A stretch of DNA of 64,000 nucleotides, from NCBI RefSeq assembly GCF_946222305.1, contig NZ_CAMIHZ010000007.1, positions 1 to 64,000 on the forward strand. The letters are read 5' to 3'. Below, in pieces: positions 55,765-64,000 of the stretch. Every line of letters starts with the position of its first letter. Position 1 is the stretch's first letter. Both the position numbers and the translations under genes were made by a program. Source of the stretch: an uncultured Corynebacterium sp. Its GTDB lineage: Bacteria > Actinomycetota > Actinomycetes > Mycobacteriales > Mycobacteriaceae. Under the pieces are notes generated by a model. The model saw nothing but the letters and a program-made list of their open reading frames with translations, had not been told where the DNA came from and ran no database searches.

Positions 55765-56421
55765 ATGGAACTATGTGGCGTCGGAATAGAAAAAACCACC
55801 GGCAAGCAGTCGGCGAAGCAATTGGCTGCCGCGAGCGACGAGCAATTGTTGCGGTGGCATGTTGAGCGCCCAATGGGGGAGGGGGTGTGCCGTGGGACGG
55901 CGTTTCGGGAGTTGGTGCAGCGGCATCACCGGAAGTTGTGGTGGGCAGTGCGGCGCGTGGATATTCACGACAGCCACCACATGGATGTGTTTCAGGAGGG
56001 GCTGCTGCGGATTCATCGAAATGCGCATCAGTTCCGTGGGGAGGGGTCGTCCGTTTCGACGTGGATGACTTCGATCATGTACAACTGTGCGCTGACTTAT
56101 GTGACGAAGCTGCGGCGAGAGGCCAGTCCGCAATCGGTGGAGTTGGAAGTGACTCTGCGCGAGGTGCCGGCAAAGACTACCCGGGAAGACAATACGATAG
56201 AGCGACTGGATGTGTACGCGAACCTAAAGAAGCTCGATCCGAAGGTTCGGCAGGTGGTGGCGCTGAATTATCTCGAGGGTTTGAGCGAAGAAGCTACGGC
56301 GAATCGTTTGGGGATACCAGTGGGGACCGTGAAATCGCGGAAGAATCGGGGGAAGAAGCAGCTACAAGCACTGCTGGCAGCCGATGGGGGTGGGGAATAC
56401 GCTTTACGTTTAGCTGGTTAA
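55765..56421 (+). CDS. sigM: ECF sigma factor SigM
   Basis: 218 residues from ATG 55765; AAGGGGGA lies 6-10 nt upstream. Region 2 reads FRELVQRHHRKLWWAVRRVD, HHMDVFQEGLLRIHRNAHQF; region 4 reads LDPKVRQVVALNYLEGLSEE, ATANRLGIPVGTVKSRKNRG. Adjacent to trxB as in C. glutamicum, where SigM controls disulfide-stress genes including the thioredoxin system. No anti-sigma gene (rsmA) follows, unlike mycobacteria. Confidence 0.92.
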   Translation: MELCGVGIEKTTGKQSAKQLAAASDEQLLRWHVERPMGEGVCRGTAFRELVQRHHRKLWWAVRRVDIHDSHHMDVFQEGLLRIHRNAHQFRGEGSSVSTWMTSIMYNCALTYVTKLRREASPQSVELEVTLREVPAKTTREDNTIERLDVYANLKKLDPKVRQVVALNYLEGLSEEATANRLGIPVGTVKSRKNRGKKQLQALLAADGGGEYALRLAG

Positions 56422-56551
56422 ACTGGGGTGAGCGAAACTCCGAAGGTTGGTTCGCGCGAGGAAGACTGGGCACGGTTTCGATTGCGCGCGACCACTGATT
56501 TTGGGGGTTGCCCCTGGGATCGGAACCTTGGGGGATGCCCTTAGGACACGC

Positions 56552-56630
56552 AACCAAGCGACAGCGAAAAAGCGTAAATAAGTCAGCAACGTAACTGAGT
56601 CGAATACTTAAACCAAGGCGACAGCGAAAA
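56552..56630 (+). repeat. Direct repeat pair before trxB
   Basis: ACCAAGCGACAGCGAAAA (56552-56569) recurs as ACCAAGGCGACAGCGAAAA (56612-56630), ~60 bp apart. The second copy includes the ribosome-binding site region of trxB (AAAAGGAAGTC before ATG 56638). Confidence 0.6.
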
Positions 56631-56637
56631 GGAAGTC

Positions 56638-57645
56638 ATGAATCAACCATTTCTGCAGGGCGGCGGCTTTTTGAAGGCCAACACTAATACCGACGATAAA
56701 GCTGAAGAGACAGTAGAAAATGGCAAGGTACATGACGTCATCATTGTGGGGTCGGGGCCCGCGGGATACACCGCGGCGATTTATGCTGCTCGTGCTGAGT
56801 TGAACCCGGTTGTCTTCGAGGGCGTGGAGTACGGCGGGCTGCTGATGCAGACCACCGAGGTGGAGAACTTCCCCGGTTTCCGCGATGGGATTCAGGGGCC
56901 GGACCTCATGGAGGAGATGCGCGCCCAGGCCGAGCGTTTCGGAGCCGACCTGCGCGGTGAGGATATCGAGCGCATTGATCTGAGCGGTCCGGTGAAAAAG
57001 CTGTGGGCTTATGGGGAGCTGTACCAGGCGAAGACAGTAATTCTTGCCACGGGCGCGGCCCCGCGTTACCTCGGCGTGCCCGGTGAGTCCGAGCTGCTGG
57101 GTCGGGGAGTGTCCGCCTGTGCTACCTGCGATGGCTTCTTCTTCAAGGATAAGAAGATCGCGGTCATCGGCGGTGGCGATTCTGCAATGGAGGAAGCTGA
57201 CTTCCTGACTAAGTTCGGATCCAGCGTGACTGTCATTCACCGTCGCGATGAATTCCGCGCTTCCAAGATCATGCAGGAACGTGCGAAGTCTAATGAGAAG
57301 ATCGACTTCATCATGAATGCCAAGGTCGTGGAGGTGCTGGGCGATAGCGCCGTGACCGGACTGAAGATCGAGGACACCGTGACTGGCGAGCAGCGCGAGA
57401 TTGAGATGGACGCGATGTTCGTGGCCATCGGCCATGATCCCCGCGTGGCCGTCTTCGAAGGCCAGGTGGATTTGAAGGACAATGGTTACGTCAAGGTGGA
57501 TGAGCCATCCACTCGCACCAGCGTGCCGGGCGTGTTTGCCGCCGGCGACTTGGTGGATTCCCACTACCAGCAGGCCATCACCGCCGCTGGTTCTGGCTGC
57601 CGCGCCGCTTTGGATGCCGAAGCTTACCTAGCGGGCCTGGAATAA
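56638..57645 (+). CDS. trxB: Thioredoxin reductase
   Basis: 335 residues. FAD motif GSGPAG (38-43), redox-active C161-ATC164 ([11 protein letters not shown]), NADPH motif [10 protein letters not shown], and the C-terminal FAD motif [10 protein letters not shown]. The ~30-residue leader before [10 protein letters not shown] is longer than usual. AAGGAAG precedes the ATG. It reduces thioredoxin with NADPH; partner gene trxA follows after 358 bp. Confidence 0.97.
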   Translation: MNQPFLQGGGFLKANTNTDDKAEETVENGKVHDVIIVGSGPAGYTAAIYAARAELNPVVFEGVEYGGLLMQTTEVENFPGFRDGIQGPDLMEEMRAQAERFGADLRGEDIERIDLSGPVKKLWAYGELYQAKTVILATGAAPRYLGVPGESELLGRGVSACATCDGFFFKDKKIAVIGGGDSAMEEADFLTKFGSSVTVIHRRDEFRASKIMQERAKSNEKIDFIMNAKVVEVLGDSAVTGLKIEDTVTGEQREIEMDAMFVAIGHDPRVAVFEGQVDLKDNGYVKVDEPSTRTSVPGVFAAGDLVDSHYQQAITAAGSGCRAALDAEAYLAGLE

Positions 57646-57751
57646 GACACGGCTTAGCTCCTGTGGTCACACGGCCTTATTACGTTACACCCGGTCAATT
57701 CCACGTCTGAGATTACGATTTGCGTGGAGTTTGGTATAGAGCCGGTAACAA

Positions 57752-57763
57752 TCGGCGCGCCGA
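57752..57763. repeat. 12-bp GC palindrome in trxB-trxA gap
   Basis: TCGGCGCGCCGA is self-complementary. It could be an operator; no partner site is known. Confidence 0.3.
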
Positions 57764-57885
57764 GTGTTTTGAACGTTGGTTGTTCGTAGGGGCACTGGGT
57801 AAACTGCCGTTTAGAGACTGCGCTGCGGATTTATCTTTAACAGTGAAAAACACGGTGTGGTGTTAATAACTAAATTTGATAAATT

Positions 57886-57947
57886 CTAGCTGGTGAAGGC
57901 ACTTCTCTACACATAACCGACACAGTGAAAGTGGCCTTCGCAGCTAG
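57886..57947 (+). promoter_or_regulatory. Long stem-loop in the trxA upstream region
   Basis: CTAGCTGGTGAAGGC (57886-57900) pairs with GGCCTTCGCAGCTAG (57933-57947) with one mismatch/bulge around ~32 nt. It lies ~57 bp before trxA, probably in its 5' leader. The rest of 57646-58003 shows no gene. Confidence 0.55.
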
Positions 57948-58003
57948 TTTGCAGCATATCAGTGGGCAACGGTGTGTGAGCAAGGGAAGAAAGGGGCCAC
58001 CCA

Positions 58004-58327
58004 GTGGCTGAGATTCAGAAGCTGACTCAATCAACATTTGGCGACGCAATCGCGTCGCCCGACACTCCTGTACTCGTCGATTTCTGGGCAGAATGGTGCA
58101 AGCCATGTAAGGCCATGGAGCCCGTACTGGAAGAGCTGGCTTCCCAATACGACGGCAAGGCGACGATCGCCAAGGTCAATGTCGACCAAGAGCGTGGCCT
58201 CGCGGCTCAGTACCAGGTCATGTCCATTCCAGCGCTCATGATTTTCAAGGGAGGGGAGCGTGTAGCCGAGTTCAACGGCACCCAGCCGATGAACAAGCTG
58301 CAGGCGCACCTCGATCAGTGGGTCTAA
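58004..58327 (+). CDS. trxA: Thioredoxin
   Basis: 107 residues, GTG start with AAAGGGG 7 nt upstream. The active site is W31-C32-K-P-C35, with Lys in place of the usual Gly; cis-Pro is in SIPALMIF. Full-length thioredoxin fold. It passes electrons from TrxB to target disulfides. The Lys in the active site may shift redox potential or partner choice. Confidence 0.96.
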   Translation: MAEIQKLTQSTFGDAIASPDTPVLVDFWAEWCKPCKAMEPVLEELASQYDGKATIAKVNVDQERGLAAQYQVMSIPALMIFKGGERVAEFNGTQPMNKLQAHLDQWV

Positions 58328-58542
58328 ACCCTAAGTCAGCCGCGCTAGGCAGTCACGCCAAGCAGCTGCACTAGTCAGCCGCACCAACCAGCCGGACGAA
58401 TCGGTTGCCCTCCCGACCAACTACCTTCACCGCCAGTTCCCCTGATTCACCACCAAGCCAACTCAGACCCCCAGTCCGCTACACAACAACACACCGTCTC
58501 GGACTACCAACCCCAGAAAGACCAAAGGAGTTATAGAGGCAC

Positions 58543-59727
58543 ATGGAACGCTTGCGTCTTCAAGTTGGCGATAGCAGCCCACGCGTCGCCGAGGTTCGGG
58601 GTACTTTGGCTCGGCTAGGTTTGCTGGAAGGTTTTAAGGGCGACGCCACCGGCCTCAGCAAACAACGCTGGTCAGCGAAGGATCAAGAGTTCGATGCCGA
58701 CCTCGCGGAAGCGCTCAAGGCGTTCCAGCAGCAGCGCGGCATTATTGCCGATGGCATGATCACCTCCGGTACTTTGCGCGCCCTGCGGGAGGCCTCCTAC
58801 ACCTTGGGCGCCCGCGTGCTTTCACTGCAAAGCAATCAGTTCGTCGGTGACGATGTTGCTCAACTTCAATCGCAGCTCCACGACCTAGGGTTTTATACCA
58901 ACCGCGTGGACGGGCACTTCGGTCACAAGACCCATGCCGCCGTGGTCACGTACCAACTCAATTACGGTCTCAACGACGATGGAGTCGTGGGCCCAGACAC
59001 TTTGCGGGCGCTGTCGTACTTGGGGCGTCGAATAACCGGTGGCTCACCCCAATCCATCCGGGAGAAGGAGCAGATCCGTTCCGCCGGCCCACAGCTGACC
59101 GGCAAACGTGTAGTCATTGACCCTGGACTGGGCGGGGATCACAAGGGTTATGCGGTTCAGGGCCGTTTTGGAGAGGTGACGGAGGAGGAGATTCTATGGG
59201 ATCTCGCTTGCCGCATTGAGGGACGCATGATTGCGGCAGGGATGGAGACAATTCTGTCCCGGCCACGGTCTGCGAATCCAAGTAATCAGGACCGCGCGAA
59301 CATCGCCAATGCGTTCGGTGCCGACCTGATGATCAGCTTGCGGGCGGATATCTACCCGAATGAGCTGGCCAATGGCTGCGCCTCCTTCTACTTCGGTTCG
59401 CTCCAGGGTTACTCGTCGATGGTGGGTGAAAAGCTCAGTGGATTCATCCAACGTGAAATCTGCGCGCGCACCCCATTGCAGAATTGCTACAACCACGGTC
59501 AAACATGGGATTTGCTGCGACTGACCAGCATGCCGGCGGTGCAGGTCGTTCCCGGATACCTCACGAACCCGGGCGATGTTGAGGTGCTAACGGATCCCGC
59601 TATACGCGATACCATCGCGGATGCCATCGTGGTCTCCGTGAAGCGCCTATACCTGCTGGATAAGGATCACCACCGGACCGGCACGTTCAGCGTGACGGAG
59701 ATCATCCGAGGCGAGCTGCCGACTTAA
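58543..59727 (+). CDS. cwlM: CwlM-like regulatory amidase homologue, catalytic residues lost
   Basis: 394 residues. Two peptidoglycan-binding repeats (~1-80, ~90-160: VAEVRGTLARLGLLEG, VAQLQSQLHDLGFYTNRVDG) precede an Amidase_3 domain (~185-370). The zinc ligand His of the usual DPGHGG is Leu196 (IDPGLGG), and the SLHAN His is Arg267 (SLRAD), so it cannot bind zinc normally. No signal peptide. Mycobacterial CwlM is such a dead amidase that activates MurA when phosphorylated; the same role is inferred. The 58328-58542 gap shows no feature. Confidence 0.9.
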   Translation: MERLRLQVGDSSPRVAEVRGTLARLGLLEGFKGDATGLSKQRWSAKDQEFDADLAEALKAFQQQRGIIADGMITSGTLRALREASYTLGARVLSLQSNQFVGDDVAQLQSQLHDLGFYTNRVDGHFGHKTHAAVVTYQLNYGLNDDGVVGPDTLRALSYLGRRITGGSPQSIREKEQIRSAGPQLTGKRVVIDPGLGGDHKGYAVQGRFGEVTEEEILWDLACRIEGRMIAAGMETILSRPRSANPSNQDRANIANAFGADLMISLRADIYPNELANGCASFYFGSLQGYSSMVGEKLSGFIQREICARTPLQNCYNHGQTWDLLRLTSMPAVQVVPGYLTNPGDVEVLTDPAIRDTIADAIVVSVKRLYLLDKDHHRTGTFSVTEIIRGELPT

Positions 59728-60974
59728 ACTCCCCAGGGCGCCGTACCCAAACTCCTTCCGGCAGAAGCACCTTCCCCGCGCTGAATTGACCCACCGAGTA
59801 GCCCAGGGGGATGCTCTGAACGCAGCGGGCTGAGATAGCTGTGTTCTCCGCCAAGAACCGTGTGCAGTTGCTCCGGCCCGTTGAGCTGCGCGTGCTCGGC
59901 CTGCTCGAACTTTCCGAAGAGGCTGGTCGCCTCCGGCAACTCACGTCGGTAACGCGGGTAGTTCGGGTGGTGAGCAACAATGCTAAAACCCTCAGCCTCC
60001 AAAATGTCCTCCGAGAGAAGCGGTGCCCACTCGAGCTCGCCCCATTTACTCTCAGTCCGGTGCTTCGCCGACGGCCCTTGGCTTGACTCTTGATCCAGGG
60101 CAATCGATCGCTTATCTCCCGCCGCCGATCGTTGGTCACCCGCCCCCCGAACCGTAGTCAGCTGATTATTGCTGTCCTCGCTGCCTTTCACTTCGCGAAA
60201 ACCTGGGTGATGGTTCCAACCGCGATAAGCCTCTGGAATGAACTGAAGCTCCTGTAGTGGCGTTAATGCCTCAGATCCCGAATGCACCCCTCCGGGCGCC
60301 TCGGCGCGCCTCTTTTCACCCATCTGAGAGGCCTCCGACGACCCTTGATCTCCCGTCTTACCAACTTCGTCCACCACCGGCCTCGCCGCCTGCTCCACCG
60401 ACTCCATCGGCTTCCTCAACTTGTCCGGGCTGCTCGCTTCGTACGCTGCTGGCTCCACGCTCGTCGCTTCATTTCCACCTTTTGGTTTACCGACGCCCAA
60501 AGCTGCCTGAATCACGCTGTCATCGAAATCCTCGGCGCGGGCAAACGCCTCGATAGCCTTAACCCCGCGACGGGACGCTTCGGCAATAACCGTATCGATG
60601 AGTTGGTGCTCCAAATACAAGCCCATATACGCATCCGATAGATGCACCGTGCTCAGCAAAATCGCGTCAGCCGAAACGGGTCCGGAGGGCAATTTTTCCA
60701 CTCCAGGAAGGTAGGAGGTAGGTGCGAAAAATACCGTGGCTGCGGGAACCGGATTTGAGCTCGCGTCGCCATTATCAACAAAAGCCGTGTACCCACAGAT
60801 TCCCCATGTGAGGTGGGCATTCTGCATCCAGATCTGTTTGGCAAAGACCGGATCATGTTCCTGTTGCTTTATGTCTTCACGTAGACAGGCAGTCTGCCAA
60901 AACAGGTCTTTCGCCGCCTCAGGCTCCACCGACCGCATCGTCGAAGGGGTTATGGCTTGAATGTTGACCCGCAT
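59724..60974 (-). CDS. GNAT-like protein (Rv3916c-like) with long linker
   Basis: 416 residues; GAAGGGA precedes the ATG. The N-terminal half (~1-155) resembles the first part of a GNAT fold (LTWGICGYTAF, AAVFFAPTSYLP, TVHLSDAYMGLYLEHQLIDT). A ~170-residue low-complexity, charged insert (~165-330) separates it from the C-terminal part (LEAEGFSIVAHHPNYPRYRR), which matches the ends of Rv3916c homologues. The mycobacterial protein is much shorter. The frame overlaps the cwlM end by 4 bp (convergent). Substrate unknown. Confidence 0.8.
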   Translation of the reverse strand: MRVNIQAITPSTMRSVEPEAAKDLFWQTACLREDIKQQEHDPVFAKQIWMQNAHLTWGICGYTAFVDNGDASSNPVPAATVFFAPTSYLPGVEKLPSGPVSADAILLSTVHLSDAYMGLYLEHQLIDTVIAEASRRGVKAIEAFARAEDFDDSVIQAALGVGKPKGGNEATSVEPAAYEASSPDKLRKPMESVEQAARPVVDEVGKTGDQGSSEASQMGEKRRAEAPGGVHSGSEALTPLQELQFIPEAYRGWNHHPGFREVKGSEDSNNQLTTVRGAGDQRSAAGDKRSIALDQESSQGPSAKHRTESKWGELEWAPLLSEDILEAEGFSIVAHHPNYPRYRRELPEATSLFGKFEQAEHAQLNGPEQLHTVLGGEHSYLSPLRSEHPPGLLGGSIQRGEGASAGRSLGTAPWGV

Positions 60975-61164
60975 TCAGACCGTCCCTTCTGGTCGTGGTG
61001 AATTTTGTATCCGGCGATTATTCTATTCCCCTAAGTTGGGGTGGAGTCCCGTTTTTGAAAATTCTTCTCGTCCGTAATGCCATCCCCTCCGGGCTGCATG
61101 CCCACAACTGCTCATGGCATCGTTGTCATTCTGGGTGGCCCTACACCCACGACCCGCGCGTCGA

Positions 61165-61180
61165 TGTTTCACGTGAAACA
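61165..61180. other. parS centromere site 1
   Basis: TGTTTCACGTGAAACA is the exact 16-bp parS palindrome bound by ParB, here extended to CGATGTTTC/GAAACATCG. It lies downstream of parB in a 382-bp gap (60975-61356) that otherwise shows no gene. Confidence 0.95.
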
Positions 61181-61356
61181 TCGAGCCTCAGGCTCAACCC
61201 CTCGTAGAAAAAGCCAGTCCCGTCAAAACTCTCGTTGCTAACAACGATCCATGTACGTTGGATGACCTGTCTCTTTGATCTGAAGCAGGCGTCGGCATGA
61301 GCTACTCGCCGATACGAGCAACATTTGCAGCTGGAAGTGATCTAGCAGAAAGAGAC

Positions 61357-62667
61357 CTAGCGCCGATACTTCAAGAGCTCGGTGATGCGGTCGAAATCGT
61401 CGGGCCCGCCGAATTCCACAACAATCTTTCCGCGCTTTTTACCCATCTGCACTGAGACCTTGGTATCCAGAGCATCCGAAATATCGTCAACCCATGAAGA
61501 AACCTCAGGCGATAGCTCTTGTGGCGCTCGACCCGACTTCTTTTTACGAGCCGAGTCACCACGGTTCAGCAAGGTAACGGCCTCTTCAGTCGCCCTTACG
61601 CTTAAGCCCTCTGCGACGATGCGGTCTGCAATTTGGTCCTGAGCCCGTTGGACAAAAACCTTGCCTTCGTCATCCGCTAGCTCTACAGGTGCCCGAACCC
61701 CGAGAAGAGCCCGTGCATGCCCAGCACTCAGCACTCCCGCACCAACCCGTCGCTGAACTGCGACCGGCAGCTGTAGCAGGCGGATCATATTCGTGATGAG
61801 TGGTCGCGACCGACCAAGTTTCTGCGCTAGTTGGGATTGGGTAACACCGAACTCCTCCAGAAGCTGCTGATATGCAGCTGCCTCTTCGAGCGGATTCAGC
61901 TGTACGCGATGGATATTTTCCAGCAGCGCGTCGCGCAACATCGAGTCGTCATCTGTGGCCCTGACAATCGCCGGAATTTCGTCTAGACCCGCCTTGGTTG
62001 CAGCCCGAAGTCGGCGCTCACCCATGATCAACTCATACCGAGAATCTGCGTCGGGGGAGTACCGCACAACGATAGGTTGCATCAAGCCGAATTCGCGAAT
62101 CGAATGCACTAACTCGTTGAGAGCCTCCTCATCGAAAACCTGACGAGGCTGCTTTGCATTGGTACGGATCTCCGCGATCGGCAGCTCACGGTATTCGGCT
62201 CCGAAATCATTGGCTACGGTTCGTTGAGCCCCATCATTGGATACCGATTGGTTTTCTCCATTCGCATCCTGAACGTTTTTGCCCGGTTTTTTGTCCGCAG
62301 TTCTAGAATTTTCGCGTTGCTCTTGGCTCTTATTGGAGGGTGCGCGTAATTCGTCACGGTGACGATTTACCGGAGCCTCAGATTTGTCTTGTTTATCCCG
62401 GGCTCCCAGGCTAGTGGGGTGCTGTGATCCACGTGCTGGATTCTGGCTGTCCGAGTTTTTCGTGACGCCGGGTTGCGCGGCGCGATTGTGATCTCCATTG
62501 ATACCGTTCGCACCGAGGATGACATCCGCCGCTCCAGCTCCTAGGGAAGGCCTATTATCTCCGGTTGGAATCAATGACGCCAGGCCACGGCCTAATCCGC
62601 TCCGCTTGCCCTGGTTTTGCGCCATGGATTGAGGCATTCGTGGTTTCCGATCATTGGCTTTACCCAT
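61357..62667 (-). CDS. parB: Chromosome partitioning protein ParB
   Basis: 436 residues from ATG 62667, 2 bp after the parA stop. A ~160-residue basic, low-complexity N-terminus carries the ParA-stimulating start ([15 protein letters not shown]). The CTPase domain holds [14 protein letters not shown] and MGERRLRA; the helix-turn-helix has [20 protein letters not shown]. The dimer domain is last ([16 protein letters not shown]). It loads at parS and slides to segregate origins; in corynebacteria it also tethers to the pole via DivIVA. Confidence 0.97.
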   Translation of the reverse strand: MGKANDRKPRMPQSMAQNQGKRSGLGRGLASLIPTGDNRPSLGAGAADVILGANGINGDHNRAAQPGVTKNSDSQNPARGSQHPTSLGARDKQDKSEAPVNRHRDELRAPSNKSQEQRENSRTADKKPGKNVQDANGENQSVSNDGAQRTVANDFGAEYRELPIAEIRTNAKQPRQVFDEEALNELVHSIREFGLMQPIVVRYSPDADSRYELIMGERRLRAATKAGLDEIPAIVRATDDDSMLRDALLENIHRVQLNPLEEAAAYQQLLEEFGVTQSQLAQKLGRSRPLITNMIRLLQLPVAVQRRVGAGVLSAGHARALLGVRAPVELADDEGKVFVQRAQDQIADRIVAEGLSVRATEEAVTLLNRGDSARKKKSGRAPQELSPEVSSWVDDISDALDTKVSVQMGKKRGKIVVEFGGPDDFDRITELLKYRR

Positions 62668-62669
62668 TA

Positions 62670-63608
62670 TCAATTAACCCCATCGTGTAGTTCAGGAGCA
62701 ATCCCAACTGGAGCAGTTGTAACTCCTGGTAGATAGTCGCCACGCTTACCCAGCTCGACTGCCGCGTCGAAGTAGGCTAAGGCTCCGGGCGAACCAGAGT
62801 CGTACTGGAGTACGGTTTGCCCATAGCTAGGAGCCTCGGAAATCTTAACGGAACGCGGGATGTGATTGTCTAGAACCACGGAACCAAAGAAGTTCCTAAC
62901 CTCTTCAGCTACCTGGGCCGAAAGCTTCGTCCTTGCATCATACATGGTCAGCAGGACGGCCGAAATATGCAGATTAGAATTCAGACTTTCGCGAATCATG
63001 CTGATGTTGTTGAGCAACTGACTCACGCCCTCGAGCGCGTAGTACTCACACTGAATTGGTATGAGGACCTCATCCACAGCCGTCATAGCGTTGATGGTCA
63101 GCAAGCTAAGTGAAGGAGGACAATCCACAAAGACGAAGTCAAAATTGTGTCCCTCGATAAACTCGTCGGTTAGAGCGTCACTCAGGCGGTATTCGCGCCG
63201 GACCATGCTGACCAATTCTATGTCGGCACCGGCGAGGTCGATAGTGGCTGGAATACAATACAGATTTTCGTTTTCAGAGCTTTGTTGTAAAGCATCCTCA
63301 GGCTTAATGTCCCCAATGAGCACCTCGTACGAGCTCGGTGTGCCTACTGTATGCTCCGCGTCGAGAGCAGTTGAGGCATTACCCTGGGGATCGAGGTCGA
63401 TCACAAGCACCTTGAGACCGTGAAGCGCCAACGCCCACGCTAGGTTGACTGAAGAAGTAGTCTTACCCACTCCACCTTTTTGGTTGGCAACTGTTAGTTT
63501 CCGGCACTTCTCAGGCTTCGGTAACTGAAGCGCAGAAGTATTCTTCAGCCGTGCAGCCTGCTTGGCCGCCCGACCAATTGGCGTGTCATCCCACTCTACG
63601 GGTGCCAT
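62670..63608 (-). CDS. parA: Chromosome partitioning ATPase ParA
   Basis: 312 residues; GGGAA lies 5 nt before the ATG. Deviant Walker A is [10 protein letters not shown], the A' motif [12 protein letters not shown], Walker [11 protein letters not shown] basic ~35-residue leader precedes the ATPase domain. It drives ParB-origin complexes along the nucleoid toward the pole. Operon with parB. Confidence 0.98.
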   Translation of the reverse strand: MAPVEWDDTPIGRAAKQAARLKNTSALQLPKPEKCRKLTVANQKGGVGKTTSSVNLAWALALHGLKVLVIDLDPQGNASTALDAEHTVGTPSSYEVLIGDIKPEDALQQSSENENLYCIPATIDLAGADIELVSMVRREYRLSDALTDEFIEGHNFDFVFVDCPPSLSLLTINAMTAVDEVLIPIQCEYYALEGVSQLLNNISMIRESLNSNLHISAVLLTMYDARTKLSAQVAEEVRNFFGSVVLDNHIPRSVKISEAPSYGQTVLQYDSGSPGALAYFDAAVELGKRGDYLPGVTTAPVGIAPELHDGVN

Positions 63609-63643
63609 ACACTTCCCATCTCGACGAATTGCACGAATTTCGA

Positions 63644-63659
63644 TGTTTCACGTGAAACA
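63644..63659. other. parS centromere site 2
   Basis: TGTTTCACGTGAAACA again, exact, between parA and rsmG. Together with site 1 it brackets parAB. The rest of 63609-63947 shows no gene. Confidence 0.95.
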
Positions 63660-63947
63660 CTCACGTTGTTTGGCTATTAGCGGCATGGGGGAGTTGGTAG
63701 CAAAACCAAACCTAGCCCGCTTCTAAACATTCTCATGAACAGGATATTCTACTGGGCCGAAAGCGTCGAACCCACGTCGGGCGAGACCCACAATCCACCG
63801 GATAAAGACCTTGGTCACATCGGGCGTAGACAAACCACGGCAGGCCTCAGTCGCTCTTGAGCGCTTACCAACCCACTTGCCTAAAGTTGCGGCGCGTCAG
63901 GGAGTTCATCACTCGGGGCGCTCGCCACTGCGACTGCTCCGTCACTA

Positions 63948-64000
63948 TTAGCGGATACGCTCGATTTCGACTACATGAGTAGGCTCTTGCAAGACGTCCG
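63948..64000 (-). CDS. rsmG: 16S rRNA methyltransferase G, C-terminal end only
   Basis: Only the last 16 codons and the stop are in the window: DVLQEPTHVVEIERIR. The call rests on this end and on the fixed order rsmG-parA-parB in Actinobacteria. The enzyme methylates G527 of 16S rRNA. Confidence 0.6.
   Translation of the reverse strand, partial: DVLQEPTHVVEIERIR

Noticed and set aside
56522..56526. GGAAC as a SigM -35 box for trxB
   Set aside because: No CGTC/GTTG-like -10 box lies at a suitable distance downstream, so the site was not annotated.
1..64000. CRISPR arrays, rRNA and tRNA genes
   Set aside because: No regularly spaced repeat array, rRNA signature or cloverleaf sequence was noticed on either strand.

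Overview
This window comes from a Corynebacterium chromosome just left of the replication origin. The gene order cca, mutT4-like Nudix, DUF6049, murJ, sigM, trxB, trxA, cwlM, an Rv3916c-like gene, parB, parA, rsmG matches the origin-proximal order known from Corynebacteriales. Two perfect parS sites flank the parAB block. A ponA, Rv0051-like GT87, rpsF, ssb, rplI block and an ino1, malR-like, usp block agree with this. The missing rpsR between ssb and rplI and the uridine (rbsK-uriH-uriT) cluster point to Corynebacterium rather than Mycobacterium. The species cannot be named from sequence reading alone.

Region 1 (1-12.6 kb) is an accessory island. It starts inside a large alanine-rich polymorphic toxin that ends in a WHH-type HNH/Endo VII nuclease tip, followed by a SUKH-family immunity gene. 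Next come the remains of a resolvase, a fossil of toxin stalk, a second promoterless WHH tip joined through a 372-bp stretch that appears identical to the live gene, a second SUKH immunity gene with a good ribosome-binding site, and an intact serine resolvase. Recombination between the 372-bp copies would swap the toxin tip and its immunity gene in one step. Beyond this lie an inverted broken resolvase, an AT-rich orphan gene, a small operon with a VbhA-like antitoxin motif, a zinc-finger coiled-coil gene, several inverted repeat families, and a decayed IS110 element with a candidate bridge-RNA region.

Region 2 (12.7-30 kb) holds a Baeyer-Villiger-type flavin monooxygenase, then a gene-poor stretch with four 21-nt stem-loops that share a TGTCT loop core. 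After it come the ribosomal/ssb operon, cell-wall genes (GT87 membrane protein, class A PBP), inositol phosphate synthase, a MarR regulator with a universal stress protein, a photolyase, leuS and small membrane proteins.

Region 3 (30-46 kb) is metabolic and regulatory: a two-component system, the uridine-use cluster, an NADP-dependent oxidoreductase, BASS and MHS transporters, the lutABC L-lactate oxidation operon, a Nudix hydrolase and two secreted or anchored proteins.

Region 4 (45.4-64 kb) is the conserved origin-left block: peptidoglycan export (murJ), its likely regulator (catalytically dead CwlM), redox control (sigM, trxB, trxA) and chromosome segregation (parAB, parS). About a dozen genes start with the ATG or GTG 6-8 nt after a TANNNT box and lack a ribosome-binding site, so leaderless transcription appears common here.
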